64,000 nt of DNA from Cloeon dipterum (Eukaryota; Arthropoda; Insecta; Ephemeroptera; Baetidae): contig NC_088786.1 of the NCBI RefSeq assembly GCF_949628265.1, positions 15,376,001-15,440,000 of the forward strand, in the 5' to 3' direction. Below the pieces are notes generated by a model. The model was not told the origin of the DNA. It ran no database searches and was given only the letters and a program-made list of their open reading frames with translations. Made by a program: the position numbers and the translations under genes. Below, piece by piece: positions 1 through 10,723 of this stretch (the first letter of the stretch is position 1; each line of letters starts with the position of its first letter).

Positions 1-905
1 GGCAATTCACATTGTATTGCACGTGATCTCTATATGCCTCGTCTTCTTCCTGCCGGTCCCCGGATGTCCGACGTGAGTTTCACTTTTAAATGTAAATGTC
101 CGAAATAATCATCGCCATTTTCCCAAAGGGGCTATTTGGGACCTGGCGGTTTGAGCGAAGATAGGAAATACGAAAACTGCACTGGCGGCACGTTTGGATA
201 CATTAACAAATTGCTTATGAATGAGGCCAACATGGAGCAAAATCCGACAGCTAAAGCAGTTTATGAGGTCAATGCATTTGATCCCGAAGGATATTTCAGT
301 AGGTTAATTTGCAGATTTAATAAATTAATATTTGAGAGTTCAAAATTTCACGCTATCAACATGTATAAATCGTTGCAGGTAATTTGCCTTCCCTACTAAC
401 TGTCATTTTGGGCATCCAAGCTGGCGCAATTTTGGTCATATACAATGAATCCCGCGAAAGAATATATCGTTGGACCGTTTGGGGTGTCGGCTGCATCCTT
501 CTTGCTCTGATCTTGGAACTGACCGGCACATTCCCAATAAACAAGCAGCTATGGTAATCATTCATAGTCTCTTTTCTGAAGAGCGAAATATCGAAAATCT
601 TTCTTTTCAGGAGCACTTCATTCGCATTAATCACGGCAGGATTCGCTTTTTTGTTCTTGGCCGCATTTTACTGGCTAATCGATGTCAAGAAGTGTTGGAA
701 TGGTTTCCCTTTTGTCGAGCCTGGCGTCAACTGTCTGTTTATCTACATCGGCAGCAAACTGACCAACCACCTTTGGCCGTTCCACTGGAGGATTGGCCCC
801 ATGGACACCCACTTTATCCTGCTTGCAGACACCATATGGGCTTGCTGGTTGTGGCTACTGATTGCTAAATGGCTGTTCAAGCGCAACATAATTATCACTG
901 TTTAG
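1..905 (+). CDS. HGSNAT: Heparan-alpha-glucosaminide N-acetyltransferase, 3' part
   Basis: This is the C-terminal 236 codons of the lysosomal membrane enzyme that transfers acetyl from cytosolic acetyl-CoA to terminal glucosamine of heparan sulfate during its breakdown. Exons are 1-72, 129-298, 379-553 and 611-905, all with GT-AG introns and consistent phases; the stop is TAG at 903-905. Joined exons give the family signature PGCPTGYLGPGGLS followed by NCTGGTFGYINKLL, then DPEG and several hydrophobic membrane spans (around LPSLLTVILGIQAG, WGVGCILLALIL, FALITAGFAFLFLAAFYW and a last span near TIWACWLWLLIA). The order matches the C-terminal half of the human enzyme, including the motif VDVKxxWxGxPFxxPG. 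The 5' exons, with the catalytic histidine region, lie before the window. Base 1 belongs to a codon shared with upstream sequence. Confidence 0.95.
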
Positions 906-1061
906 GCGTTTAATTGTTAAAGTTGTTTTAATACTTTTTTATTTCTATGTGTAGTCCAGTCATGTCAGATCAAAAAATTATAGCTGCTTTTAACACTTTT
1001 ATCATTTGGAGTTACTATAGGTCATATCACTTTGTATCTCTATGTGTTTTTAAGTTTAAAG

Positions 1062-1084
1062 ATATATATATATATATATATATA
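1062..1084. repeat. (TA)n microsatellite
   Basis: Uninterrupted alternating A/T run of about 23 bases, in the likely 3' flank of HGSNAT. Confidence 0.95.
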
Positions 1085-1439
1085 CAATAATGTTTCTTGT
1101 AAGCTGTTCATAAATTCCAGTTATTGTTAAAAGTCAGCAGAGCATTATTTTTGAGTTTGATATTTGTACGTCGTGCTTTTAAATATATTAAACAAATAGT
1201 TAATGTTGCTGTTTAAATTTTCATAACTGTCAATTACGTCAATTCAAAGTGAATCAATTATATTATGTAGCCTGAGCCTGCTTTCTACTACCAAGTATAA
1301 TAGGCATTAAATTTTGCACCGAGATTAAGCAAAAAAGTGGATTGAGCCACCTTGCGAAATTATGAACAGTAAAAAATAATAGATTTTGGGTTTTTGAATT
1401 TACTTCCAGGTCTCTGTATCAGGATGCACCCCGAAAAGT

Positions 1440-1459
1440 GAGAGAGAGAGAGAGAGAGA
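1440..1459. repeat. (GA)n microsatellite
   Basis: Ten GA/AG units in a row. Confidence 0.9.
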
Positions 1460-3062
1460 TCGTTTCTAAAAAAATACATTATGAATCAGGGCAGAAGGCA
1501 CACATTACACATCTTGCTGTCACCGCAGATTATGCTTTTTATTTCCATTTATTATGAAATAATGTGCGCACGGTCCTCATAGGAGGACTGGCCCACGTTA
1601 CTACCCCTGACCGAGTCTTATTATTAAAACGATATAGACATGCGTTCCATGAAATCCATTCACACAAGCTACAAAAAGGTGCATTGGATGTATGTAATTC
1701 GGTACAATTATTGTGATGAGTTATGTGCATGCAAAAAGTCAAATAAAGATATTATATTATTATTACAAAGTCTGCAAGCTTTCGCAACCCTCCCAAATCC
1801 AAATGACCTCATCATTGCAATGCTAGAGTCAAATTTAGGCGTAAATCAGCCCGCACTCGACTCCCAAGCCCCAAACATCGCTCCGATTATCAAAATGCAA
1901 GTGCACAAGCCAACAGATTGGTTATTTTTCAAATCATCCTGTCAGTCCTTATTAGCTATGAAGCAATTAATTTTGCAACATTTAAAAAATGAAAATAGAT
2001 CGCGATAAGATTTTTAAATTAGACACAAAGTCTAATATCCTAATATCTGCAAGACAAATTACAGGCACGTGGAATTGTGACAGCCAAAAAAATCTCTAGA
2101 CAGCTGCAAGCTAGTAATAAGCTGAACAAGTGAGAAAATATGCATTTTCTCTATTGAGAATGCATGTTGACTGCATAATAATTGTAGAAATATTGGCAAT
2201 CAATATTATTTTAGAATCTCTGATCAGCTCATCCCGCTGGATACCAGCTCACCAGGTCTCAACAACAATGACCAATAAGAAAAATAAGAATGACAAGCTA
2301 AGAAAACCTTTGTTAGATAATCTGGGTTTTTAACGCATCCATTCCCTTAAAAAGCGTGTTTTTTAACTTTGATTTTAGATTGGGGTTTAAGTTCTTCATC
2401 TTGATTATCTTATATGTGTCTTGAAAATGACTTCTGCACGGTTAAATGTTTAACCAGCTATTTCAAAGTTTATGATGTGTGATTTATCTAAAACACCAAA
2501 ATTCAAATAAGTATAACAAATAATGCAATTTATTAATCATTTCATTTTACCTTAAATATGAAAAGCAAACACTTGAAGGAACATAAATAGCTTAGTTTCA
2601 CAGTATCAATAGTATCCAAAGACAACAAATTAATATGTGTTGAAATATCCGATTGATTGTTTTCTCTAACATCCATTACAATATCCGCTTGATAATCAAC
2701 TCTATCGGGCTGATGATTGGACACTCGTTCAAGTTCTATGATTAATTGTTAACATGTGTGGCAATATCCTGGTTGGAAAAATATTACTGCATTGAACAGC
2801 GAGTGTAAAAATAGAGTCAATCGACCAAAGTTGAAAAATGTAATGGAGAAAGAATAAATTTAAAGAGTTATATCTCCTTTCAGAGGGAATATCACAAATT
2901 CGTTGCCAGTCTCTTAAAAGACCATAGTGGTAGGTCACCATGTCAGAGAAACATTATATATGGTCTGCGGAAATAGAACTTAAAATTATTTTAGCGCAAA
3001 TGGAATTTCATACTATTCCATAGTGAAAAATTGACTGGCAGCGAAATGAGAAAAATAGCTAT

Positions 3063-6000
3063 CTAGTATCTTTCCAAAAACGCAAGCAACAGGGATATTA
3101 AAACGCTCAGCAAAGAATATCCCAGCGAGATTGAGGAACCATCACTTGTCAAAACCTTACTCGTCACCGGCTGCTCTTTGCATGGAATCACTCTTTTCAC
3201 CACTTTGAGCACACTTTCGACCACGTTTGCAGGTGTTGGGTCCTTGCACTCTTCCAAAACACGCACAACACACTTGACTGCGTCATCAAGATCCCTAAAA
3301 GCAGTTGTGTTAAGCAATCAGTGCACTGATCTAAGGTTTTCATTCAGGAACTTACTTGCACTGACTCTCGTCAAAAAGTATCAATGGCAAGTTGAAGTTG
3401 GAGAGGTCGGAAAAGTTAGCTTTGCTAAGAGGTTCTCCGTACTTGCCAAATGTATGGTTTAAGCATTTTTGGATTCCTTCTTGCTTTGACTCTAAGCACT
3501 CTGGACCACCCTCAGCAATGAACACTGAAAATTTGAATACTTATCAGTACATTGAATTTTTATTGTGGGTTACACCAAAACTAAGTCTGCTTGGCCTGAA
3601 TCTATTTTGGCAATGCCTTAAAACATTTTTTTAATTTTCTTTTTTATAAATAAAAAACTAGTTATTTTGAGAGAAAAAAATTAATAGTTAAAAAATTTAC
3701 AAAAATTGTCACTTTAGCAAGAATTATCAACAGATTATATCATTGAATGAAAATAATACTTTGAGTCCTTTTAGTTTAAATAGGGAGGCAGTTGTTAAAT
3801 ACACTAACTTAGGAAACTTTAAACTCCAGTACTTAACATTATTTATAATCACAACAGAAAATTTATCTGTGAACCAAACATGCACTTCAAAAAAGCTTTT
3901 CTAGTAGCGACATGCTTTGATTATTCTTACAGCGCTTACTTAGTCACCCCTGTTAAAACACTCACAAGCAATTCTATCGCCTTCTTTGAAGCAAGTGAAG
4001 TTGAGCAACGTGCTTGTAACGTTTAGAACAATGCTGGACACCTTCTTTTGGTCTTCAGCCAGACATCCTTCGATATCCTGGGTCAGTTGTTCTGTGCAAA
4101 CCATCAGATCAGGGGTTTTCCTACAGAAACAACATTTTAGCAATTTAGATTCTTCACGTCGAGCTTGAAATTTATTAGAAGTAAATCAATCTCAAAGGCA
4201 CACATACTTGCAGTACTTCTTGAATACTGTGTCTAGCTCTCCAGTTGGCTTGAGAGTCTCAATTTCTGTTTGCACGGCCGTGTAGTTGACCAACGACTGA
4301 ACGCAATCTATCATGGCTTGTTGCGCTTTCTGCCAGAAGAAACCAAATCAAAAACATTGATTGAGTACGACGGGTGTTATACACACCTTTCCTTTTTCTA
4401 CTGCTTCTTCTCCTCCATACTTTCGGCACTGCTCTTCAAAGGCTTTTTGCCCCTGTTCAAGAGATGGGGGAGTCGGTCCATCATAGCCCAATTCAGAGAG
4501 CTTGGAGTTGAGGTCATTTGGGTCCAATTCGCCGTGGACAGCTAGAGCAAATTCGGGCATTTCAATTAAAAGCTTATAAGGGTAATTATTACTATATTCC
4601 GACAAGTTGAAAGTACATTTTGCGAGTCAAAATGAGGTGCCATACATTGTCGTTAAGGCAATGTCATTAACGAAAAAAATGTGCATTGTACAATGTCCTA
4701 AAAATAATGTTCTAAATAGGGTTCCTCGACAATGTCCTGAAAACAAGAAATCAAGATACTGTCACGATCTCAAAGAAGGGATATCCAAGTTAATGTCTCT
4801 GGAAACTAGCCCTATAATAAATCACACTTGATTAAATTGAAATGAAGAGGAATATGTGACTTTGATTATTTTTAAATTTAATCCAAATATTGGTTTCAGA
4901 TTAGTTGTACAATGTCAGTTGAGCCTGTTGCCTAGGTTTCTTTGACTTTTCTCGCACCAATAGGTGTAACAATCAAAGTTCTTGAGGAAAAAGATGAAAA
5001 TAGGCAGACAGCGTTAGTTGCCGATAAAAACACACACACAAAATATTTATAAAAGTAATGCGACATATTATATAGCAATATCATCTCTCTTGAATAAAAT
5101 TAGTATAATATATAACTTCAAATGATAAAGAACATCATCTGTTTGGAAAAATGGTTTTCCGTGGTTTACAATGTAATTTTTAGGACATTGTCCGTTGGGT
5201 CATTGTAAGTTAGGACATTATACTGGCACCCGTCAAAATTTGTGAAACAAGGAGCTATTGTTCTTAATTTGAGCAGCCAGAATTACTCGAAAGTATTTTT
5301 AAATGGTTTTGGTCTAAAAATTGATGAGTTAAAACAAATAAACGATAAATCTGATATCGATTCTCCCCTATTTGTTAGACAGATTCAGGATTAACTGGGC
5401 CTTCCAAGAAATTTATTAAATCAAACATCAGTAAAAAAGTCAATAAATTTAAAGATATTTCTATAAAATTTAAGTCTAAATAGCAAAAGCAAATTTTCAG
5501 AACGTATGCCAATGGCGGCAAAAAAATAACTAGGAAAGAGCAGCTTTTAATTTTTCATTTGAATCTTATTTACATGTAAATAAGATTATTTACATGTAAA
5601 TAAGACTCAAATGAAAAAAATACAATTAACGTATGCTTTTTAGAGACAAAACTTTAAATTGTGAAAAATTGTTATGCTTTTAATTCCAACTGTGCCTCGC
5701 TAAAATATCAGATGGACAGAGTCTTTCGTAAGTTTCGTACCGTGAAGACAATCACTTCTTGGTCTGACCTAAATTTGCAATCTGAGTTTTTTTCCTGGAC
5801 TGAAAGTTTGAATTTTTATTATAACGTCCTGCTTTAAACCCGACACAGTTGAAAATAAATTATTAACAAATATTTGAATTAGGTGGTATAAAGTTCGTTT
5901 CAAGAAATCAAATCACAAGTTTGCCAAGCAAAATCAAGTAGTTGCTCGGTTCTCCCAAAAAGAGGCTCTGATTCTATTATTCACATGAGGAAGTCAAGAG

Positions 6001-7211
6001 TCACGTTGTTTACAAGTGACTCAGTTAATTCAACTAAATTGACAGCTCATCAGCTCGCAACCATTAAAAGCATCTGCAGAGCGCTGCTCTGATTGGCAAT
6101 AATAGGAAATTACTCTTAATGCGCCGCGATTCAATTGCGCAATTTGATTAACTAATTCAACTTGTGCGAGCTTTGCTCAGCAAAATGATGATTTATTTTA
6201 TTGAGAAGTGTTGAAATTTAAAATCTTAGAGCGTCGACTCAAAACAAGTTTCAATATCTACTTTACAGTTTTTCTCGATTAACAAACATTTTATTGTTAT
6301 CAGCTTTTACCAAGCAACACATCAATTCTGGGTTCTAAGATTAAACAAGGATATTGATTTATATTAAGTATGTCGTAATAAGAAAAAGATATTTAAATAA
6401 ATTTGTTTCACTAAATTGTGATATTTGAAATTAAGACAAAAATGGCAAATGATTTAAATTTGATTGAAATGGCAGTCTTAGAACTTCTTCTTCCAAAACT
6501 GGTGCTGTAGTTTTGTTTTTACTTCAAATCAAGGAAGGAACTTTTAAGGTGGATGATAAAGAATTTCAGGACATCAACGTGAGAAAATTATTTAAAACGT
6601 GACTCATTTTTTAGACTTTTATGTATATCAGTGAAAGCAATGATAACTCCTTTTAAACAAAGGCCACGACCTTTGGGCGACAAGACAGCCACGGAGAACC
6701 ACTTCTTGCGTTCTTGTCCATTAACATTTTTGTCTTTTGTGAGTGCGGAATGCAGAAAATCCCTGGACAGTAATCGATAAAAATTATTTTAGCTTCTCGG
6801 TCCCAGGCGTGCATAATATTAACCATTAAAATAAAGTTATGAGTGATATCTATAGTGTTAAGATCTTGCTCAAAAATGAACGAATAAGAACAGATTGATA
6901 ATATTTTTGTTAAAAGTTTCGTGGGTTTCGTGACGAAATCAGCCAAAGGTGAAAAATCTCGAGATTACGAACAAGCTTTCGATTGTGTCGCTTGAGCGGT
7001 GGCTGCGTGTCGGTAGCATCCGGGCAAATCAAAGACAATAATGACTTGACATTCTCCTGCTTTTGGGGACGAGGCCGGGCGTCGGCCGATATTGCGAACT
7101 GGACGGAAGCGTCTCCGAGCCAGATTGCCGATTGCACCGAGCTTACAATGCTAAATTATAGGAATACTAACCAGCGAAGACCAGGAGCAGCGCAACAATG
7201 AGTGTCTTCAT
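3063..7211 (-). CDS. Secreted 27-kDa hemolymph glycoprotein-like protein (DUF1397)
   Basis: Six coding exons on the minus strand, in transcript order: 7172-7211, 4387-4541, 4208-4329, 3966-4120, 3356-3524 and 3063-3294. They encode 290 residues. Exon 1 codes for the signal peptide MKTLIVALLLVFA; phase 1 splicing to exon 2 gives AVHGELDPNDL. The mature protein carries paired cysteines and the family phrases KPTGELDTVFKKYC, CLAEDQKKVSSIVLNVT, FTCFKEGDRIA and FIAEGGPEC, typical of the insect p27k/DUF1397 hemolymph proteins. Several N-glycosylation sequons (NYT, NVT, NFT, NHT, NFS) fit a secreted glycoprotein. Unusually, the C-terminus ends in a hydrophobic stretch (LLSVLISLLLAFL) after a small-residue patch (SDGSS), which resembles a GPI-anchor signal. 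Function in the family is poorly known. Intron 1 (4542-7171) is large and holds a transposon and a palindrome. Confidence 0.92.
4634..5231. mobile_element. Non-autonomous inverted-repeat DNA transposon (MITE) with 8-bp target duplication
   Basis: The 598-bp element starts GAGGTGCCATACATTG and, read from the other end, GGGTGCCAGTATAATG; similarity continues imperfectly for about 40 bases, giving terminal inverted repeats. It is flanked on both sides by the identical octamer GTCAAAAT (4626-4633 and 5232-5239), as expected of an 8-bp target-site duplication. Eight-base duplications are known for hAT and P superfamilies. Variants of ACAATGTCCTAA occur several times near both ends. There is no transposase frame, so the element must have depended on one elsewhere. 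It sits in intron 1 of the p27k gene, about 90 bases upstream of exon 2 in transcript order. Confidence 0.8.
5551..5618. repeat. Near-perfect 68-nt palindrome
   Basis: The two 34-base halves are reverse complements at 32 of 34 positions, with essentially no loop. The central part is built from two copies of TTATTTACATGTAAATAA, itself palindromic. The sequence could form a long hairpin or cruciform. It lies in intron 1 of the p27k gene, 320 bases from the MITE. Confidence 0.9.
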
Positions 7212-8141
7212 CTTGGCAGCTCTTAATTCAGTCTGGACATCATGTGGAAACTGGCAAGCTGCTCAATAACTCGTAACGCCAGTCTCTGCGACAACATGAA
7301 CCATCAGATGCTCAAGTTGAAGCTCCGCCTCTTTATCATAATGTGTGTAAATGGCATACATACCGCCGTACCGGTTTATTATTTCGGTGTAAATCTCATT
7401 GACTCCTCTTATAATAACATAATATTATATAATATGTGTGTTCAATTCAGAGCTTAGAATGATATGGACAGATAATGTTGAGTGAAATATATCTATGATG
7501 TACTTCATTATTTAAATAATATTATTCATTCGATGTTTTAAACGCATCGCCTATTTTATTTAACCGGTTGTGCTTTGGTCTAAAATATCTTTTTGCTACT
7601 TTGCTCACCGACAATGTGTATTTTTGCTGCCATCTAGGATTGATACTACTCACCTTATCTTATAATTATTTTACTTATTCTTATTGTTAGTCAATGGCGT
7701 CAATGCGGTCATTGGGAATTTTTTTATTGTTTCTCAGTGCATTTCTTAATTTCCATGAGACATGACATCAGTGCTGGCAAATTCTCACTGTCCGATGAGT
7801 GGAACAGATAAGCCATAAAATTGGCGCAACAGGATAAAGACCAGGCATTACGCGCGCCGATCGCCAGTGACAAAACACGGAAAGCCCCTTTGTGGCCTTT
7901 GTGCAGGCTGATATGATTATGCATCATCTGCATTTTATTTGACTCTCTTGCATTGCGATAATAATATGAGCCCACTCTGATTTGGGGGAATTTTTTCGGC
8001 AGTATTTTGCTGGTGTGCACATTTCCAGCATGCGTGAATTAATTTCGTTAATTTCTATTAGCGTTTCAATAAAGACGGTCTGGGGGCTGAGCTGGTCGGT
8101 TCTTTTCTGGACTGGGCTTCCTCCAATGAATCCCCATGTTC

Positions 8142-8170
8142 ATGCTATTCGTTCGCGATTTTATTGGGAC
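8142..8170 (+). repeat. Dispersed repeat, core of copy A
   Basis: The core here matches, at 25 of 29 bases, the reverse complement of 33192-33220, and less well that of 49041-49070. Similarity fades on both sides. The short length and three scattered copies suggest remains of a SINE or other short element. Confidence 0.5.
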
Positions 8171-9096
8171 ACGGAGTTTTCGCGAGTTGTGTGCTATCAG
8201 GGGGTCGTCCATCTCCAAAGAGATATGTTATATATATGTTGATATTAATAACCTATAAAAAATAGTGGAACAAATCTGTAGACTCACCTTTAGGATATTT
8301 TCTTAAATTCAGGTGACAATTTCGTATTAATTTGGCCATTTTTAAATCTTGCCCTCATATAAGATAAGATGATTATAGGAATCGACTTCATATTATTCCA
8401 CTCGTACAGTGTTGGAGTTAACTAAGTTAACCTGAAGTCGAGTCCTCTGGCCCTACACAATCTCTTATATTCAATTAAGAATATGTCCGGCTAAAATTTC
8501 CAGTTTATTTATGATTCTGTAATTTAGCGTTGCGGTCTTATATTAAATTTAAAACTTGATTGCAATAAAAACAATCGTAAGGATGAAAAATAAGATCAGG
8601 AATAACCCACAATTTACTATGGTACTTTTCAAATGCAATATTCATCTGTCGGGATAGTGGATGTTTATACCCATTTTGCTAAATTATCCTGGTCTCTACC
8701 ACTGTTAATAATTAATGGTAATATATTAATTTAATTTTGTCTTTTACAATGGTGGAGGATTCAGTCCTAAATTTAAAGTCATTTTGTTATAGCGAATATG
8801 AAGTAACTTTATTAATGGTAATTTATCGATTACATAATATGGGGTCATGCTTTTCTTAAGTTTAATTTCATATAATAAACTTTGTTACATTTTTTTCTTC
8901 AGTGGCGAACTATATATTCTTTCGCAACATTTTAATTGTTTCTCTCTCTCTCTTCCTCTTTGCTCTAGATTTAACTTTTCTTGAATTTAAGTTTTATCAA
9001 TATATATTCGTCTCACGCGAGTATGGTAACTTATTTACACGCAGCTGATATGCCAGAAACAGAGTCGTCGATTTTTCAATTTGCTTTTATTATTGA

Positions 9097-9957
9097 GTGG
9101 TGCGAACTTTTAAGGAACCAGCCCTCGCACACCACGTTTTTTCTCGTACCTTCGTTTTTGTTATTTACAGAAAAGACCAGGGATGGACCAAAAAATGCAA
9201 TACGCGTTCTACGACTCTTACGAAATTTTCTCTTTGTTTACGCATTCATTTTTCCAAACCATTATTTTTATTCGTCATTATTGCCTCGTTCTTTCATAAA
9301 ACTGCCATTACATGAAATAGGATATTTAACGGTTTTTACATATTATATTTTGTTATACGCTTCATCACTTTCGATTTTCACTTATGGAATTTAGCTAAAT
9401 GGATACATCAAGAGAAAACCGAAAAATTTATTGCAGCGGGAGCACGGGAAGTTGTTAAACGAAACAGCCAACTCGCATTGAAACGACGACAAGAAGTCCC
9501 TATTTATGAAAGACACTATACAGACTTAATTATAATTAAACGTGGATGATCATTATTGATGGAAACTATAATTATTATACGAATGAAATTGTACAGGCGG
9601 GGCAGTACTTTTTGTCACAAAAAGAATTTCCAAAAACTCTATTTACCATTGGAAGAAGTATTATTTCAGAAGACACTCCTTCAAAAAAGACCAGCAATAA
9701 GGTAGATTATAGATATTCGACTAGTACAGAGAGAATGAAATAAGATTAAAGCACACGTATTTCATACTTCAGGCCGTGTCGACGTTTTAAAAATATATCA
9801 CGTCAAAAGGAATGATCCTAACACCATCGAAAAAGATTCAAGAATGAAGAATCGCGTACTTTTGGATGTTTTGACGCCAAGAAACATTGGAAGCGAAGAA
9901 TCTTCACAAAAATACTCTTGAATTCAAAAGCATAAAATGCGCAAATGCTTGTTCTCG
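9097..9957 (+). pseudogene. Possible decayed coding block of unknown origin
   Basis: One frame runs from 9097 to the stop at 9547-9549 with a single stop (9313-9315). It includes the charged stretch LAKWIHQEKTEKFIAAGARE then VVKRNSQLALKRRQEV. A second frame follows at 9546-9743 and a third stretch, with KIYHVKRNDPNTIEKDSR, around 9790-9920. Base composition and the runs of lysine, glutamate and arginine look more like decayed coding sequence than random AT-rich DNA. I do not recognise a family. It may be a relic of a mobile element or of a viral insertion, or chance. Confidence 0.25.
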
Positions 9958-10658
9958 CACGTTTTTGTCGCATTCAAGGATATAATAAGTGTATAATATT
10001 ATTTTGTACACAGCACCGTTTCTGCTGAATCCAAAACGTTTGTAATATAATATTTTTCATAAGGTAATTACAACTCTGAGTGAGGCACAAGATCTACATT
10101 GAGAAGCCGTTTTATGAGTTATTAAATTTCCGAAATGCCCCATTTCAAGCATAACACATCCACTCTGGCACCCACGGAGTACAATAAAAATCTTGCACGC
10201 GCTCATAAATCCACAAACGACAGCCACACTAGCTCGTTGAATGATAAAACAAGCTTTTACTTCGATGCGCGGCTGTCCCAGTTTCCTCTAACTCATAGTG
10301 TAAAAGAACCTTGTAGTACAAGGGGTTCGCCATCGAATGACGAGTAATCAGCAGCGTAATAAAACAAAGCATCTAGATACCGTCTCCAAACGCGGAATCA
10401 CGGCTGAAGGCAGAGCACGCGTGTGTGTGTGCCTGCCTGCAGAGAGCGCATCAATTAATCTTAATGGAGGAAAGGGAGAGCGGCCATCCCTGGTTGAGAC
10501 CCGTAACCGTGCTCGTCCAGCACTCGCATCCGCCGACTCTCTTTCACTCGATCGTCCTCAACACCATTCGCGCACACGCAGACAGCTCTCGGTCGCCTCA
10601 AAAAAGCAGCAGCAGTCGGTCAGTCATCGCAGTCAGTCAGTCACTCGATGTGTGGGAT

Positions 10659-10694
10659 TTGTTTTGTTTGTTTGTTTGTTAGTTAGTTAGTTAC
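10659..10694. repeat. (TTTG)n/(TTAG)n microsatellite
   Basis: TTTG units change to TTAG units within one run, just past the Di-Ras stop codon in its probable 3' UTR. Confidence 0.85.
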
Positions 10695-10723
10695 TTTCGT
10701 TGTAGGCCGGGGGGCAGCCAGTC

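Larger units (their letters stand above)
906..3062. other. Intergenic region, no gene recognised
   Basis: AT-rich sequence between the converging ends of HGSNAT (plus) and the p27k gene (minus). A variant polyadenylation signal ATTAAA lies at 1187-1192, about 280 bases after the HGSNAT stop. Two microsatellites are present (listed separately). A plus-strand TTTATT at 2529-2534 could be the minus-strand AATAAA of the p27k gene, roughly 530 bases past its stop. Open frames here are short, AT-rich and match no family I know. Confidence 0.6.
7212..10723. other. Region upstream of p27k and downstream of Di-Ras, no gene recognised
   Basis: The p27k promoter should lie in the first few hundred bases: the minus strand has an A/T-rich TATA-like stretch (ATGATAAAG) near 7335-7345. 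The rest is AT-rich. It contains a copy of a dispersed repeat near 8142-8170, a CT-rich run near 8940-8955, and a block at about 9097-9957 with a broken coding-like frame. The 3' UTR of Di-Ras probably occupies sequence left of 10724; I could not place its polyadenylation signal. Confidence 0.5.

Noticed and set aside
6910-7137. Open frame on the minus strand just after the p27k signal-peptide exon
   Set aside because: It lies in intron 1. Splicing from 7172 to 4541 gives the expected signal peptide junction and family match, and this frame has no family similarity.
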